DNA from: Alphaproteobacteria bacterium
Lineage (GTDB): Bacteria > Pseudomonadota > Alphaproteobacteria > ATCC43930 > CGMCC-115725
Direction of reading: 5' to 3'
Length of the DNA stretch: 15,901 bases
NCBI GenBank assembly: GCA_019241915.1
Contig: JAFAWI010000114.1
Location: 1-15,901 of the forward strand
Under the pieces are notes generated by a model. The model saw only the letters and a program-made list of their open reading frames with translations. It did no database searches and had not been told where the DNA came from. The translations under genes were made by a program, and so were the position numbers. Of the stretch, positions 1 to 7,505 are shown piece after piece; positions within the stretch are counted from its first letter, which is position 1; every line of letters starts with the position of its first letter.

Positions 1-5
1 TGCCA

Positions 6-278
6 GTGATGCGTGACAGGCGCGGGGAAGCAAAAGTCGAGCGGATGGGGCGTCTCGCCGCGCACGTGCTCTATTCGACCGTATTTTTTATGTATAATGC
101 GCTGGTAACCGCCGCGTTTGCCGAACCGGATTACCGGTACCACCACATGACGATTTTGCTGAAGGTGGTGATTGCTGCATACGGTGTCATTGCCCTGACG
201 TGGTTAGCTCGGTCCGCTTTCGACGCGGTCGCCGGTTATTATCATTGCAGGCCTCTTAGTTCTTCGAATGAGGGTTAG
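6..278 (+). CDS. Small two-helix membrane protein, unknown function
   Basis: I do not recognise this protein. It is up to 90 residues long. The sequence shows two hydrophobic stretches, about residues 17-39 and 50-69 in the longest reading, separated by a short polar loop (EPDYRYHH), so it is probably a small inner-membrane protein with two helices. The start is unclear: GTG at 6, ATG at 9 and ATG at 45 are all in frame. The version starting at 45 (MGRLAAHVLYS) puts the first helix right after the N-terminus and looks most natural, but no convincing ribosome binding site decides it. The frame is also open to the left edge, so the gene could begin outside the window. It is convergent with the dioxygenase gene, with 90 bp between the stops, so the two are unlikely to share a transcript. 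The gene is less GC-rich than its neighbours. Confidence 0.5.
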   Translation: MMRDRRGEAKVERMGRLAAHVLYSTVFFMYNALVTAAFAEPDYRYHHMTILLKVVIAAYGVIALTWLARSAFDAVAGYYHCRPLSSSNEG

Positions 279-368
279 CCGTGCCACGAAATTCGGGCTG
301 CGAGACGCGCCGAAAACGGGCAGCTGATCGGCGCCGCTTCGATGGCACCGGCCGAGCCCGAGTGCGCG

Positions 369-1421
369 TCACCGCCCGTGCCGCTCGACTTGCATGCGCG
401 CGAGAAAGGGCAGCAGCGGGTGCGTTCCCATCGCCGCGATCGCCTTGGGATCGAGTGTGACGAGCGCGGCGCGCTGGTCCGCCGTCAGGGCAAAGCGCGC
501 GGCGTAGGCCGCGCGGTCGGCGAGATAATCCGCCCGACGCTCCGCGTCGTGCGCGATGCCGTGCAGCGCATCGATCAGCCCGACCAGCTCGGGTTTGATC
601 GACGGATAGTGCAGTTCGGCCGGGTCCGGCGGGCCGTCCCACCAGCCGAGCGATGCGTAATTGTGGTGCCAGCTGGGGTCCATCGAGACGATGTCGGGTT
701 TGCGCTCGCCGAGCATGCCGGCCGCGGCCGCCCAGCAGCGCAGCTCAATATTCCCGGTTCGATCGAGTTCGGCTTCATCGTAGCCGATCAATGATTTGAG
801 GTTGCCGTCGGCGAGCCGAGCCAACGCCGTCCGGTCCCAGGCAAGGTCGGGTTCGGCGTAGCGCTCGGTTCCCGGGAAATGCGACATCCCGCCGCTCGCC
901 AGCGCCACCGTGCGCAGGCCCAATCCGGTGACGATCCGCGCCACCGCCTCGCCAAAGGCGTAACACCGCTCGATCGTCGGTTGCGGCGGCAGATAAGCGT
1001 TGATCGAGATCGGCAATACCGGATCCTCGACGCCGAGATGGGTCAGCGGGATGCCGATCGCATAGTCGATCTTGGCGGTGCTGCTGAACGCCGGATCGAA
1101 ACCCTGGCGATACAATTGCCGCACGATCGTGAAGCCGGTTTCGCCGGGCACCGGCCAATGAAAATCGCGTCCCGCGAAACTCCCGCTGGCGCCGCCGCCG
1201 ACATGGACGGTGAAGGCCGGCGCCACGTTGTGAAAGAACTGTTCGGCGTGGTCGTTGGCGAAGATGATCCACAAATCGGGCTTCAGCGCTTTGAGCCGGC
1301 GTCCGATCGCGGCGGCCACGCGCCTCACGCTTTCGACCGTCGCGCGGTCTTCGGTCTCGGGCAGCGTGAAAAACTGCGGCGCGTGGGGCAACATCGCCCC
1401 GCCGATAACAGTCGACGGCAC
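369..1421 (-). CDS. Class III extradiol ring-cleavage dioxygenase (LigB domain with LigA-like C-terminal tail)
   Basis: Predicted cytoplasmic non-haem Fe(II) enzyme that opens a catechol-type ring between a hydroxylated and a neighbouring carbon; the substrate cannot be told from sequence. Numbered from the chosen GTG at 1421 (350 aa), the expected LigB-family residues are all present at the usual spacing: H13 (LPHAPQFF) and H58 (NDHAEQ) as iron ligands, H181 (GGMSHFPG) as the catalytic base, and E226 (NIELRCW) as the third iron ligand. The last 40 or so residues (from YAARFALTADQRAAL to HPLLPFLARM) resemble the small LigA subunit, so this is a LigB-LigA fusion as seen in gallate-type dioxygenases. 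GTG 1421 was chosen because AGGGAG lies 7 nt upstream and the protein then starts just before the first beta strand. A GTG at 1457 is in frame but has no such site; ATG 1394 would leave only three residues before the first iron ligand. No other aromatic-degradation genes are nearby. Family confident, substrate unknown. Confidence 0.9.
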   Translation of the reverse strand: MPSTVIGGAMLPHAPQFFTLPETEDRATVESVRRVAAAIGRRLKALKPDLWIIFANDHAEQFFHNVAPAFTVHVGGGASGSFAGRDFHWPVPGETGFTIVRQLYRQGFDPAFSSTAKIDYAIGIPLTHLGVEDPVLPISINAYLPPQPTIERCYAFGEAVARIVTGLGLRTVALASGGMSHFPGTERYAEPDLAWDRTALARLADGNLKSLIGYDEAELDRTGNIELRCWAAAAGMLGERKPDIVSMDPSWHHNYASLGWWDGPPDPAELHYPSIKPELVGLIDALHGIAHDAERRADYLADRAAYAARFALTADQRAALVTLDPKAIAAMGTHPLLPFLARMQVERHGR

Positions 1422-1428
1422 GGGCTCT

Positions 1429-1434
1429 CTCCCT
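1429..1434 (-). promoter_or_regulatory. Ribosome binding site that sets the dioxygenase start
   Basis: Read on the minus strand the sequence is AGGGAG followed by seven bases and then GTG at 1421. It is the only good Shine-Dalgarno match near any in-frame start of the dioxygenase, and it favours GTG 1421 over GTG 1457 or ATG 1394. Confidence 0.55.
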
Positions 1435-1613
1435 CGGCGGCGGAAACGATTTGCCACACCGGCACCCGGTGTATTGGGCCGCGGTCAACAGATGAGAAGC
1501 TCATCGACGGCCGGCAAGATCCCTCGCGGCCAAGCGATGGGGTTGGGGCCGATCTGGCGTTCCTCTTGCGCCCGGCGGCGCAGCGCACGATGCTGGCTGC
1601 GGCTGGAGGTGGC

Positions 1614-1877
1614 ATGGCGCGTTGGCCGCATATCGTGATGCTGGTCTGCATCGCCGGATGGGGGGCCAGCGGTTGTGCGTTGCCGGCGCTGGTCGGCGGC
1701 TCGAGCGTCGAAGGTGCGACCCCGGCGGGTGGCACGATAACGAGGGTGACCGAGTTCACCGAAGACGGCGCGATCGCGCTCGCCGCTGACCATTGCGCCC
1801 GGTTCGGGCGGGCGGCGCAGGCAACCGGGCTGCAGCTCGCGACCAATCGGATGACCTTCTCCTGCGTGCCCCCCTGA
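1614..1877 (+). CDS. Small predicted lipoprotein upstream of gspE
   Basis: An 87-residue protein of no recognised name. It has a lipoprotein signal peptide: Arg at residue 3, a hydrophobic stretch (residues 7-17) and a lipobox ASGC with the lipidated Cys at position 21. The mature part is about 66 residues and carries two more cysteines, C61 in DHCARFGRAA and C84 in TFSC, which could form a disulfide. Small lipoproteins with a Cys-Ala-x-x-Gly-Arg/Lys-x-Ala pattern and a C-terminal Cys are common in alphaproteobacteria, and their function is not known. ATG 1614 is preceded by GGAGGT, but with a tight 3-nt gap; ATG 1590 is an in-frame alternative that would add a glycine-alanine rich N-terminus. 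The gene ends 20 bp before the probable gspE start, so it is likely the first gene of the secretion operon. A pilotin-like or assembly role is possible but only suggested by position. Confidence 0.65.
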   Translation: MARWPHIVMLVCIAGWGASGCALPALVGGSSVEGATPAGGTITRVTEFTEDGAIALAADHCARFGRAAQATGLQLATNRMTFSCVPP

Positions 1878-1897
1878 AGGGGCCGTCGCCTCGCGAC

Positions 1898-3634
1898 ATG
1901 CGACCGGACGCCGCAATCAAGCCCGATCCGGACGATCGCACCGATCCGATCGACCGGCTGGCGGCCGCACTCGTAACCCGGGGTCTGGTCGACCAGCGCG
2001 CGCTTGATCGTGCGCGCCGCGGCGCGGCCGAGACGGGCGGCCGGCTCGACCAGGTGCTGACGCAGCTGGGGCTGGTCAGCGAGAGGGCGCTGGCCGAAGC
2101 CGTGGCGCAGCTCGTCAACGCGCCGCTCGTTGCGCCATCCGATTATCCCGCCGAGCCGCTGTTTGCCGAGCAGCTCAAGCCTCAATTTCTGCGGCGGGCG
2201 CGGGCGTTGCCGGTCGCGGCCGAAGATGACCTTGTGGTCCTCGCCATGGCCGACCCGCTCGATGAGTTTACGCGGCGCGCGATCGGCGAGGCGCTTGGCC
2301 GTCGGGTTGCGGTTGCGGTCGCGGTGCCGATCGAGCTCGATGCCGCGTTCGACCGGCTCTACCCGGAGCCGCACGAGTGGTCGGACCAGACGATGATCGG
2401 GACCGCCGCCGGCGATGCCGAGCCGGTCGAAGGCGATGCCGAGCGGCTGCGCGACTTGGCGAGCGAGGAACCCGTCATCCGGCTGGTGAACCAGCTCATC
2501 GCCCGGGCTGTCGAGACACGCGCCTCCGACATTCATCTCGAACCGTTTCCCGATCGGCTACGGGTGCGCTACCGCTACGACGGCGTCTTGCACGAGGTGG
2601 AGTCGCCGCCCGCGGGGCTGCAGGCCGCGGTTGTTTCGCGCATTAAGATCATGGCGCGCCTCGATATCGCCGAGCGCCGTCTGCCGCAGGACGGCCGTAT
2701 CAAACTCACCGTCCGCGGTCATGACATCGATTTCCGCGTCTCGACGATGCCGTCGCTCTATGGGGAAAGCGTGGTGCTGCGGGTGCTCGACCGCACAGCG
2801 GTCGAGTTCGACTACAATAAGCTTGGCCTCACCGGCGGCCTGCGGCGCGGCATCGAGGAAGCGCTGGCGCTGCAAAACGGCTTGGTCCTCGTGACCGGCC
2901 CCACCGGCAGCGGCAAAACGACGACTCTCTATACCGGCCTGATGCAGCTCAATTCGGTGGTGCGGAACATCGTGACGGTCGAGGACCCGATCGAATTCCA
3001 GCTGCCCGGCATCAACCAGATCCAGGTGCGCCCGCAAATCGGCCTAAATTTCGCCACGCTGCTGCGTTCGATCCTGCGCCATGACCCCGACGTCATCATG
3101 ATCGGCGAGATCCGCGACCTTGAAACCGCTCAGATCGCGGTGCAGGCGGCGCTGACGGGACATCTCGTGTTGTCGACGCTGCACACCAACTCGGCCGCGG
3201 CAACGGTAACCCGGTTGCGCGACATGGGGCTCGAAGACTACCTGCTGACCGCAACGCTCAAGGCGGTGCTGGCGCAGCGCCTGGTGCGGCTGCTGTGTCC
3301 GCATTGCAAGGCGCCGTTCGACGACCCGGCGCCGCTCGTCCGTCGCTTTGAGCTCGAGCGCTTTGCGCCCGCCACTTCGCTGCGCCTTTGCCGCCCGAGC
3401 GGATGCGGCGAGTGTCGCGGCACCGGGTATCGCGGGCGCCGCGCGATCGCCGAGCTGCTGCTGCCGAACCGAAGTATTGAGCGGCTGATCTTTGACGGCG
3501 CCGATCAGAGCGCGATCGAGGGCGCTGCCGTCGAGGCCGGCATGCAGACGATGTTCGATGCCGGGCTCGCCGCGGTGGCGGCCGGCGATACGACCGTCGA
3601 GGAGGTCGTCAGCTGCCTGCGCAGCGAAATTTGA
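1898..3634 (+). CDS. gspE: Type II secretion ATPase GspE
   Basis: Cytoplasmic hexameric ATPase that powers pseudopilus assembly in type II secretion. Numbered from ATG 1898 (578 aa), the N-terminal 150 residues form a MshEN/GspE N-domain (VDQRALDRARR to FDRLY) that binds the GspL platform. The catalytic domain has Walker A G334-PTGSGK-T341, an Asp box (RLPQDGRI), Walker B DPDVIMIGEIRD at 396-407 with E404, and the His box GHLVLSTLHTNSA with H422 and H429. Near the C-terminus is the GspE zinc-binding tetracysteine motif, C467-PH-C470 and C503-GE-C506, which separates it from some PilT-type relatives. The frame is open further upstream through TTG 1793, but that start would lie deep inside the lipoprotein gene; ATG 1898 gives a normal N-terminus. 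Its ribosome binding site is weak, so translation may depend on the upstream gene. gspF follows after 45 bp. Confidence 0.97.
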   Translation: MRPDAAIKPDPDDRTDPIDRLAAALVTRGLVDQRALDRARRGAAETGGRLDQVLTQLGLVSERALAEAVAQLVNAPLVAPSDYPAEPLFAEQLKPQFLRRARALPVAAEDDLVVLAMADPLDEFTRRAIGEALGRRVAVAVAVPIELDAAFDRLYPEPHEWSDQTMIGTAAGDAEPVEGDAERLRDLASEEPVIRLVNQLIARAVETRASDIHLEPFPDRLRVRYRYDGVLHEVESPPAGLQAAVVSRIKIMARLDIAERRLPQDGRIKLTVRGHDIDFRVSTMPSLYGESVVLRVLDRTAVEFDYNKLGLTGGLRRGIEEALALQNGLVLVTGPTGSGKTTTLYTGLMQLNSVVRNIVTVEDPIEFQLPGINQIQVRPQIGLNFATLLRSILRHDPDVIMIGEIRDLETAQIAVQAALTGHLVLSTLHTNSAAATVTRLRDMGLEDYLLTATLKAVLAQRLVRLLCPHCKAPFDDPAPLVRRFELERFAPATSLRLCRPSGCGECRGTGYRGRRAIAELLLPNRSIERLIFDGADQSAIEGAAVEAGMQTMFDAGLAAVAAGDTTVEEVVSCLRSEI

Positions 3635-3679
3635 CGCGGCATTGACCCCGCGCAGCCGGCGCGAGAGCATAAGATCGCG

Positions 3680-4903
3680 ATGCCTTCCTTCCGCTGGTCA
3701 GCCCTCAACGGTGGCGGCGAGGTCGTGCGCGGCTTCATGGAGGCCGACGACCGCAAGACGGTGATCGCCCGGCTGCAGCGCCAAGGCCAGATCGTGCTGC
3801 GCGCGGAGGCGGATAGCGGTCTGCGCGGCTGGCGCGACCTGCTGTCCCTTGAGGTCGGCCGGCGGCGTGGCCTCAGCAAAACGGCGCTCGCCGACATTAC
3901 CGGCGAACTGGCAACGATGCTGGGCGCCGGGCTCGATCTTGACCGGGCGCTGCGCTTTGTCGTCGATACGGCGGCGAAGCCGCGCCACCGCGCGATCCTC
4001 GGCCAGATCCGCGACAAGGTCCATCGCGGCAGCTCGCTTGCCGGCGCGCTCGCCGCCGAACCGCACAGTTTCCCAAAGCTCTATGTCGGCTTGGTTCGCG
4101 CCGGAGAGGCCAGTGGCACGCTGGCGGCGACGCTGGCGCGGCTGGCGGCGCTGATCGAGCGCGAACGCGGCCTTGCCGCGAGCGTCCGCTCGGCGCTCAT
4201 CTACCCGGCGCTGCTCGTGGTGGCGGCGACCGCGTCCGTCGTGCTGCTGCTCGAATTCGTTCTGCCGCAGTTTGCGCCGATCTTCGAGCAGGCGGGCGCG
4301 CAGTTGCCGACGCCGACGCGCGTGCTGCTGGCGGTGGGGCAGATCGTCGGCGCGATGGGTCCGTGGCTGGTGCTGGTGCTGCTGATTGCGGCGCTGGCCG
4401 GCCGCCGTTTGCTGCAGCGGCCTGCGCTCCGGCTGCGCTGGGATGCCTTCGTGCTGCGTCTGCCCGTGATCGGGCAGCTGGTCCGCGAGACATTGGCGGC
4501 CCGCCTCAGCCGCACCTTGGCGACGCTGCTGCAGAACGGCGTCCCGCTGATTGCAGCTTTGGGCATCGCCGAGGAAGCGCTCGACAACCGGGCAGCGGTC
4601 GCCGCGGTGCAAGCCGGCGCCGAAGCAGCGCGCCGGGGCGGTGGCCTTGCCCGTGCACTCGGCGCGCGCGGCGTCTTTCCGCCCCGCACGATCCAGCTGC
4701 TGGCGCTCGGCGAGGAAACCGCCCAACTGCCCGAGATGGCGTTCAAGGCGGCCGAAATTCATGAGGCGCAGGTGCGGCTCAGGGTCGAGCGGCTGGTGGC
4801 GCTGATGGTGCCGACGATCACGATCGTCATGGGCCTCCTGATCGGCGGCATTATCGTCTCGCTGGTGACGGCGATGCTGAGGCTCAATGACCTCGTCGTC
4901 TGA
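3680..4903 (+). CDS. gspF: Type II secretion inner-membrane platform protein GspF
   Basis: Polytopic inner-membrane protein of the type II secretion platform that contacts GspE and GspL. It is 407 residues, the usual family length. It has two T2SSF repeats, about residues 68-190 and 270-393, each a helical bundle, with the typical motifs ALADITGELATMLGAGLDLDRAL and LSRTLATLLQNGVPLIAAL. Membrane segments are visible at about 172-192 (ALLVVAATASVVLLLEFVL), 225-242 (LVLVLLIAAL) and 378-398 (PTITIVMGLLIGGIIVSLV). The start MPSFRWSALNGGGEVVRGFMEA is the classic GspF beginning, which fixes ATG 3680. The 3' end overlaps gspH by 17 nt, so the two are probably translationally coupled. Confidence 0.97.
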   Translation: MPSFRWSALNGGGEVVRGFMEADDRKTVIARLQRQGQIVLRAEADSGLRGWRDLLSLEVGRRRGLSKTALADITGELATMLGAGLDLDRALRFVVDTAAKPRHRAILGQIRDKVHRGSSLAGALAAEPHSFPKLYVGLVRAGEASGTLAATLARLAALIERERGLAASVRSALIYPALLVVAATASVVLLLEFVLPQFAPIFEQAGAQLPTPTRVLLAVGQIVGAMGPWLVLVLLIAALAGRRLLQRPALRLRWDAFVLRLPVIGQLVRETLAARLSRTLATLLQNGVPLIAALGIAEEALDNRAAVAAVQAGAEAARRGGGLARALGARGVFPPRTIQLLALGEETAQLPEMAFKAAEIHEAQVRLRVERLVALMVPTITIVMGLLIGGIIVSLVTAMLRLNDLVV

Positions 4904-5381
4904 GCGGCAGGCCGCCCGATCTGGGCGCGGCTTCGCGCCACGAGGGGCTGACGGCTTCACGCTGCTCGAGCTGCTCGTCGTGCTCGCGATCCTCGCGCTA
5001 GCGACAGCGCTATTTGCCGGCTATCGGCCTCATTGGAGCAGTACATTAAGCCTGGACGGTGCTGCAGCCGATCTGGCCGCCGCGTTTCGTCTGGCGCGCT
5101 CCGAGGCGATTGCCGGCGACCGCGCGATCGAGGTTGAGATCGATGTCGCCCATCGGCGTTATCGCATCGCCGATTGGCCGGTTCGCACGCTGCCTGCTGC
5201 TCTGATGCTGCGGGTCAATACAATTGCCGCAGGGCGGCATGGTTCCAATACGGCGGCGATCCGGTTCAACCCCGACGGGAGCTCGACCGGCGGCGGCGTC
5301 ACGCTCGGCGACGGAGGGCGGTGGGTCGGCGTCGATGTCGACTGGCTGAGCGGCCGGATCGCCATCGCCGATGCGCCTTGA
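4887..5381 (+). CDS. gspH: Minor pseudopilin GspH
   Basis: Minor pseudopilin of the type II secretion pseudopilus tip. The prepilin peptidase site is G23/F24-TLLE with Glu at +5, followed by a hydrophobic helix (LLELLVVLAILALATALFAG). The rest matches the GspH domain: LAAAFRLARSEAIAGDRAIEVEID and IRFNPDGSSTGGGVTLGDG. It is 164 residues with a rather long 23-residue leader. It sits exactly where gspG is normally found, but it has neither the alpha-C region nor the calcium-site loop of GspG, so it is H and not the major pseudopilin. ATG 4887 lies inside the end of gspF. It is followed directly by gspI. Confidence 0.9.
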   Translation: MTSSSERQAARSGRGFAPRGADGFTLLELLVVLAILALATALFAGYRPHWSSTLSLDGAAADLAAAFRLARSEAIAGDRAIEVEIDVAHRRYRIADWPVRTLPAALMLRVNTIAAGRHGSNTAAIRFNPDGSSTGGGVTLGDGGRWVGVDVDWLSGRIAIADAP

Positions 5382-5389
5382 ACGCACAG

Positions 5390-5782
5390 ATGGGGCGCCG
5401 CGGCGGGTTCACGCTTCTCGAAGTTGTCATTGGCCTGGCGATTGCCGGCCTCGCGCTTATCGCTCTGTTTGAGGCGGGAAGCGGCGGCTTGTTTGCCGCG
5501 GAGACGACCGCGCGCGCCAAGGAGGCGGTCGAGCGCGCGCAATCGCGTCTTGCGGCGCTCGATGCGGACGGCGTGCTCCCCATCGGCGTCACCGGCGGCG
5601 ACGATGGCGGCGGTTTTAGCTGGCGCGCGAGCATCAGTCCAATCGACGTCGCCGCCGACGCAGGCGCGGGGCAACCCACTCTTTGTGCCGTCGAGGTGGT
5701 GGTTTCGTGGCGCGAGCACCGGCGTTTGCGCTCGGTTTCTCTTGCCAGCCGCCGAATAAGTATCGCCGGCCCGCTGCCATGA
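5390..5782 (+). CDS. gspI: Minor pseudopilin GspI
   Basis: Minor pseudopilin of the I-J-K tip complex, 130 residues from ATG 5390. The leader is very short (MGRRGG), with cleavage at G6/F7-TLLE and Glu at +5, then the helix VVIGLAIAGLALIALFEAG. The C-terminal part (CAVEVVVSWREHRRLRSVSLASRRI) matches the GspI pattern of a closing beta strand with a W. An in-frame TTG at 5378 overlaps the gspH stop (TTGA) and would add four residues; neither start has a clear ribosome binding site, so coupling to gspH is likely. The stop overlaps the gspJ start in an ATGA. Confidence 0.92.
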   Translation: MGRRGGFTLLEVVIGLAIAGLALIALFEAGSGGLFAAETTARAKEAVERAQSRLAALDADGVLPIGVTGGDDGGGFSWRASISPIDVAADAGAGQPTLCAVEVVVSWREHRRLRSVSLASRRISIAGPLP

Positions 5783-6417
5783 GCCGGGGACCGAACGATA
5801 GCGGGTTCACGCTGCTCGAGATACTGATCGCGCTGGCGGTGCTCGGTCTGCTGGTCGCCGGGCTCGTGCAAGGCATGCGCACCGCCTTTGCGATGTGGTC
5901 GGCGCAAACCCGAGCTATCGACGACGCGACCGACACCGACGCAGCGGCGCGCGTCCTGCGCCGACTGCTCGCGAGCATGCAGCCGGTCTCGCCGAACGGG
6001 TTTGCCGCCGGGACGACACATGCGCCGGTGCTGGCCGGCGAACCGACGCGCGCCTATTTCGTCGGCGATCTGCCGAGCGGGCTCGGCGAAAGCCGCCGCG
6101 CCGACGTCACCATCGAGCGGCGCGGCGACCGGGTCGTCTTGGACTGGCTTCCGCGCGACACGACGGCCGGCCAAACCGGGCCGTCTTCGCGCGCGGCGGA
6201 CTTGCTGCGCGGTGTTGCGGCTCTGCGGTTCGCGTACTGGCAGCCTGGGGATGCTGGCGGCGCGTGGTTGGACCATTGGCAGCAGCCAACCCTCCCGAAA
6301 TTGGTGCGCGTGCAGATCGACTTCGATGCCGGCGACCGGCGCCGCTGGCCCGATCTGATCGCCGCGCCGCTGCTGTGGACACCCGCCGGGGGCGGTGGCG
6401 CCGTCGAGCGGCAATGA
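5779..6417 (+). CDS. gspJ: Minor pseudopilin GspJ
   Basis: Minor pseudopilin of the tip complex, 212 residues. Cleavage site G9/F10-TLLE with Glu at +5, then the helix ILIALAVLGLLVAGLVQGM. Downstream features are typical of GspJ: the long helix with RVLRRLLASMQPV, the strand pattern RAYFVGDLPSGLG, and ALRFAYWQPGDAGGAWLDHWQQPTLPKLVRVQI, which is the conserved W-x-P core of the family. ATG 5779 overlaps the gspI stop by four bases (ATGA), and the gspJ stop overlaps a possible gspL ATG in the same way. The conserved start and overlaps leave little doubt about the reading frame. Confidence 0.94.
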   Translation: MSRGPNDSGFTLLEILIALAVLGLLVAGLVQGMRTAFAMWSAQTRAIDDATDTDAAARVLRRLLASMQPVSPNGFAAGTTHAPVLAGEPTRAYFVGDLPSGLGESRRADVTIERRGDRVVLDWLPRDTTAGQTGPSSRAADLLRGVAALRFAYWQPGDAGGAWLDHWQQPTLPKLVRVQIDFDAGDRRRWPDLIAAPLLWTPAGGGGAVERQ

Positions 6418-6460
6418 TCGCTTTCGCTGTCAGGTTGGGTTGGATAATCTCGAATCTGTG

Positions 6461-6467
6461 GGGGGAG
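6461..6467 (+). promoter_or_regulatory. Ribosome binding site favouring GTG 6474 for gspL
   Basis: GGGGGAG lies six bases before GTG 6474. It is a much better Shine-Dalgarno match than anything upstream of the ATGA-overlapping ATG at 6414, which would add 20 residues to the protein. Confidence 0.5.
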
Positions 6468-6473
6468 CGTTCC

Positions 6474-7505
6474 GTGAACCCGGTGCGGCAATTTTTCGAC
6501 TGGTGGTTCGGACAGCTCGCAGAGCTGTTTCGGGGGGGCTTTGGCGGACCCGCATCCGCGGCGGCGGATGCACTGATTGTTGTACCCCACAGTCCTCTCG
6601 CGGCCGGCGTCGCCAGCGTTTCGCTGATCGAGCGCAAGGACGGAAAGGAAACCGCACCCCGGCGGCTAGAACTTGCGGCAGGGGGTGACGGCGATGCCGC
6701 GCATTCGGGCTCCGCGACAATTATCCTGCGCCTGCCCGCGCAGGAGATCCTGGAGAAGACGCTCACCCTGCCGCTCGCAGCTGAACGCAACCTCGGCGAA
6801 GTTCTCGCGCTCGAGATGGACCGCGAAACGCCATTTGAGGCCGACGAGCTTTACTGGACCTATCGCGTTGAGACTCGCGACCGGCAGCTGCGGAGCCTGT
6901 CGGTGCGCCTGGCGATGGTGCCGCGCGAAAAGCTCCGCGCGTTGTTCGATGCCCTGGCCACGCGGCGCATCGTGCCGAACCGGCTTGAGGCGGCGGATCG
7001 CGACTGGCGCTGGCGGCTCGGCGCGGCCGATCCAATGGTGCGCTCGGGCGAGCACCTGTTCTGGCCGGCTGCCGCGTGCTGCGCCGCGCTCGCGGTGACG
7101 GCGATCGCGCTGCCCTTTGCGCGGCAGGCCGCCGCGCTGGCCGCAGTCGATCGCGAGATCGCGGCCGGCCGCGCCGAAACCTCAGGCTCCGAGGCGCTGC
7201 TGACCGAGATCGCCCAGCGCTCTGCCGCGGTCGCGCTCATCGAGCGCGAGCGCGATAAGGCGGGCGGGCTGTTGACGGTATTGGCGGCCGCGACGCGCGT
7301 TCTTCCCGATAACAGCTTCCTCACCGAAATGACGCTGCGCCAGCGCAAGGTCACGCTGATCGGTCGATCGACCGCGGCCGCGAGGCTGCTCGCGGCCGTC
7401 GCCGCCGACGGAACTTTTCGCGACCCGGCTTTCGCCGCGCCGGTGACGCGGATCGAGGCGGCCGGCACCGAAGTCTTCACCATCTCCGCGGAGGTTGCGC
7501 CGTAG
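6474..7505 (+). CDS. gspL: GspL-like type II secretion platform protein (PilN-type)
   Basis: Bitopic inner-membrane protein linking the GspE ATPase to the periplasmic platform. From GTG 6474 it is 343 residues. The cytoplasmic N-terminal part (about 1-190, including LRLPAQEILEKTLTLPLAAERNLGEVLALEMDRETPFEADELYW) matches the small actin-like domain of GspL/PilM-N type proteins. One membrane helix follows at about 196-216 (FWPAAACCAALAVTAIAL), then a coiled-coil stretch rich in Glu and Arg (ALLTEIAQRSAAVALIERERDKAG) and a small ferredoxin-like PilN domain. It is shorter than enterobacterial GspL (about 400 aa), as is usual for this alphaproteobacterial type. Two starts compete: ATG 6414, which overlaps gspJ in an ATGA, and GTG 6474, which has GGGGGAG six bases upstream and gives the natural-looking start NPVRQFFDWWFGQLAELF. 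I prefer 6474. Confidence 0.85.
   Translation: MNPVRQFFDWWFGQLAELFRGGFGGPASAAADALIVVPHSPLAAGVASVSLIERKDGKETAPRRLELAAGGDGDAAHSGSATIILRLPAQEILEKTLTLPLAAERNLGEVLALEMDRETPFEADELYWTYRVETRDRQLRSLSVRLAMVPREKLRALFDALATRRIVPNRLEAADRDWRWRLGAADPMVRSGEHLFWPAAACCAALAVTAIALPFARQAAALAAVDREIAAGRAETSGSEALLTEIAQRSAAVALIERERDKAGGLLTVLAAATRVLPDNSFLTEMTLRQRKVTLIGRSTAAARLLAAVAADGTFRDPAFAAPVTRIEAAGTEVFTISAEVAP
7490..7495 (+). promoter_or_regulatory. Strong ribosome binding site of gspM, facing a GTA codon
   Basis: GGAGGT, a perfect Shine-Dalgarno match, lies inside the end of gspL. Exactly six bases downstream is GTA at 7502, in the gspM frame and overlapping the gspL TAG stop (GTAG). No ATG, GTG or TTG occurs in frame near this site; the first is TTG 7559. 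The site strongly suggests that translation of gspM begins at or near 7502. Confidence 0.6.

Noticed and set aside
91..98. TGTATAAT, a perfect extended -10 box inside the first gene
   Set aside because: No -35 at the right distance, it lies within a coding frame, and it would only read into a convergent gene.
1483..1488. TTGACC on the minus strand as a -35 box for the dioxygenase
   Set aside because: No acceptable -10 sequence 16-18 bases downstream.
1325..2536. A 403-codon open frame on the minus strand spanning the dioxygenase 5' end, the lipoprotein and gspE
   Set aside because: It covers parts of three better supported genes and its translation is low-complexity.
4887..5381. Reading this pseudopilin as GspG
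   Set aside because: It has the GspH pattern (RLARSEAIAGDR, FNPDGSSTGG) and lacks the GspG core region after the helix.
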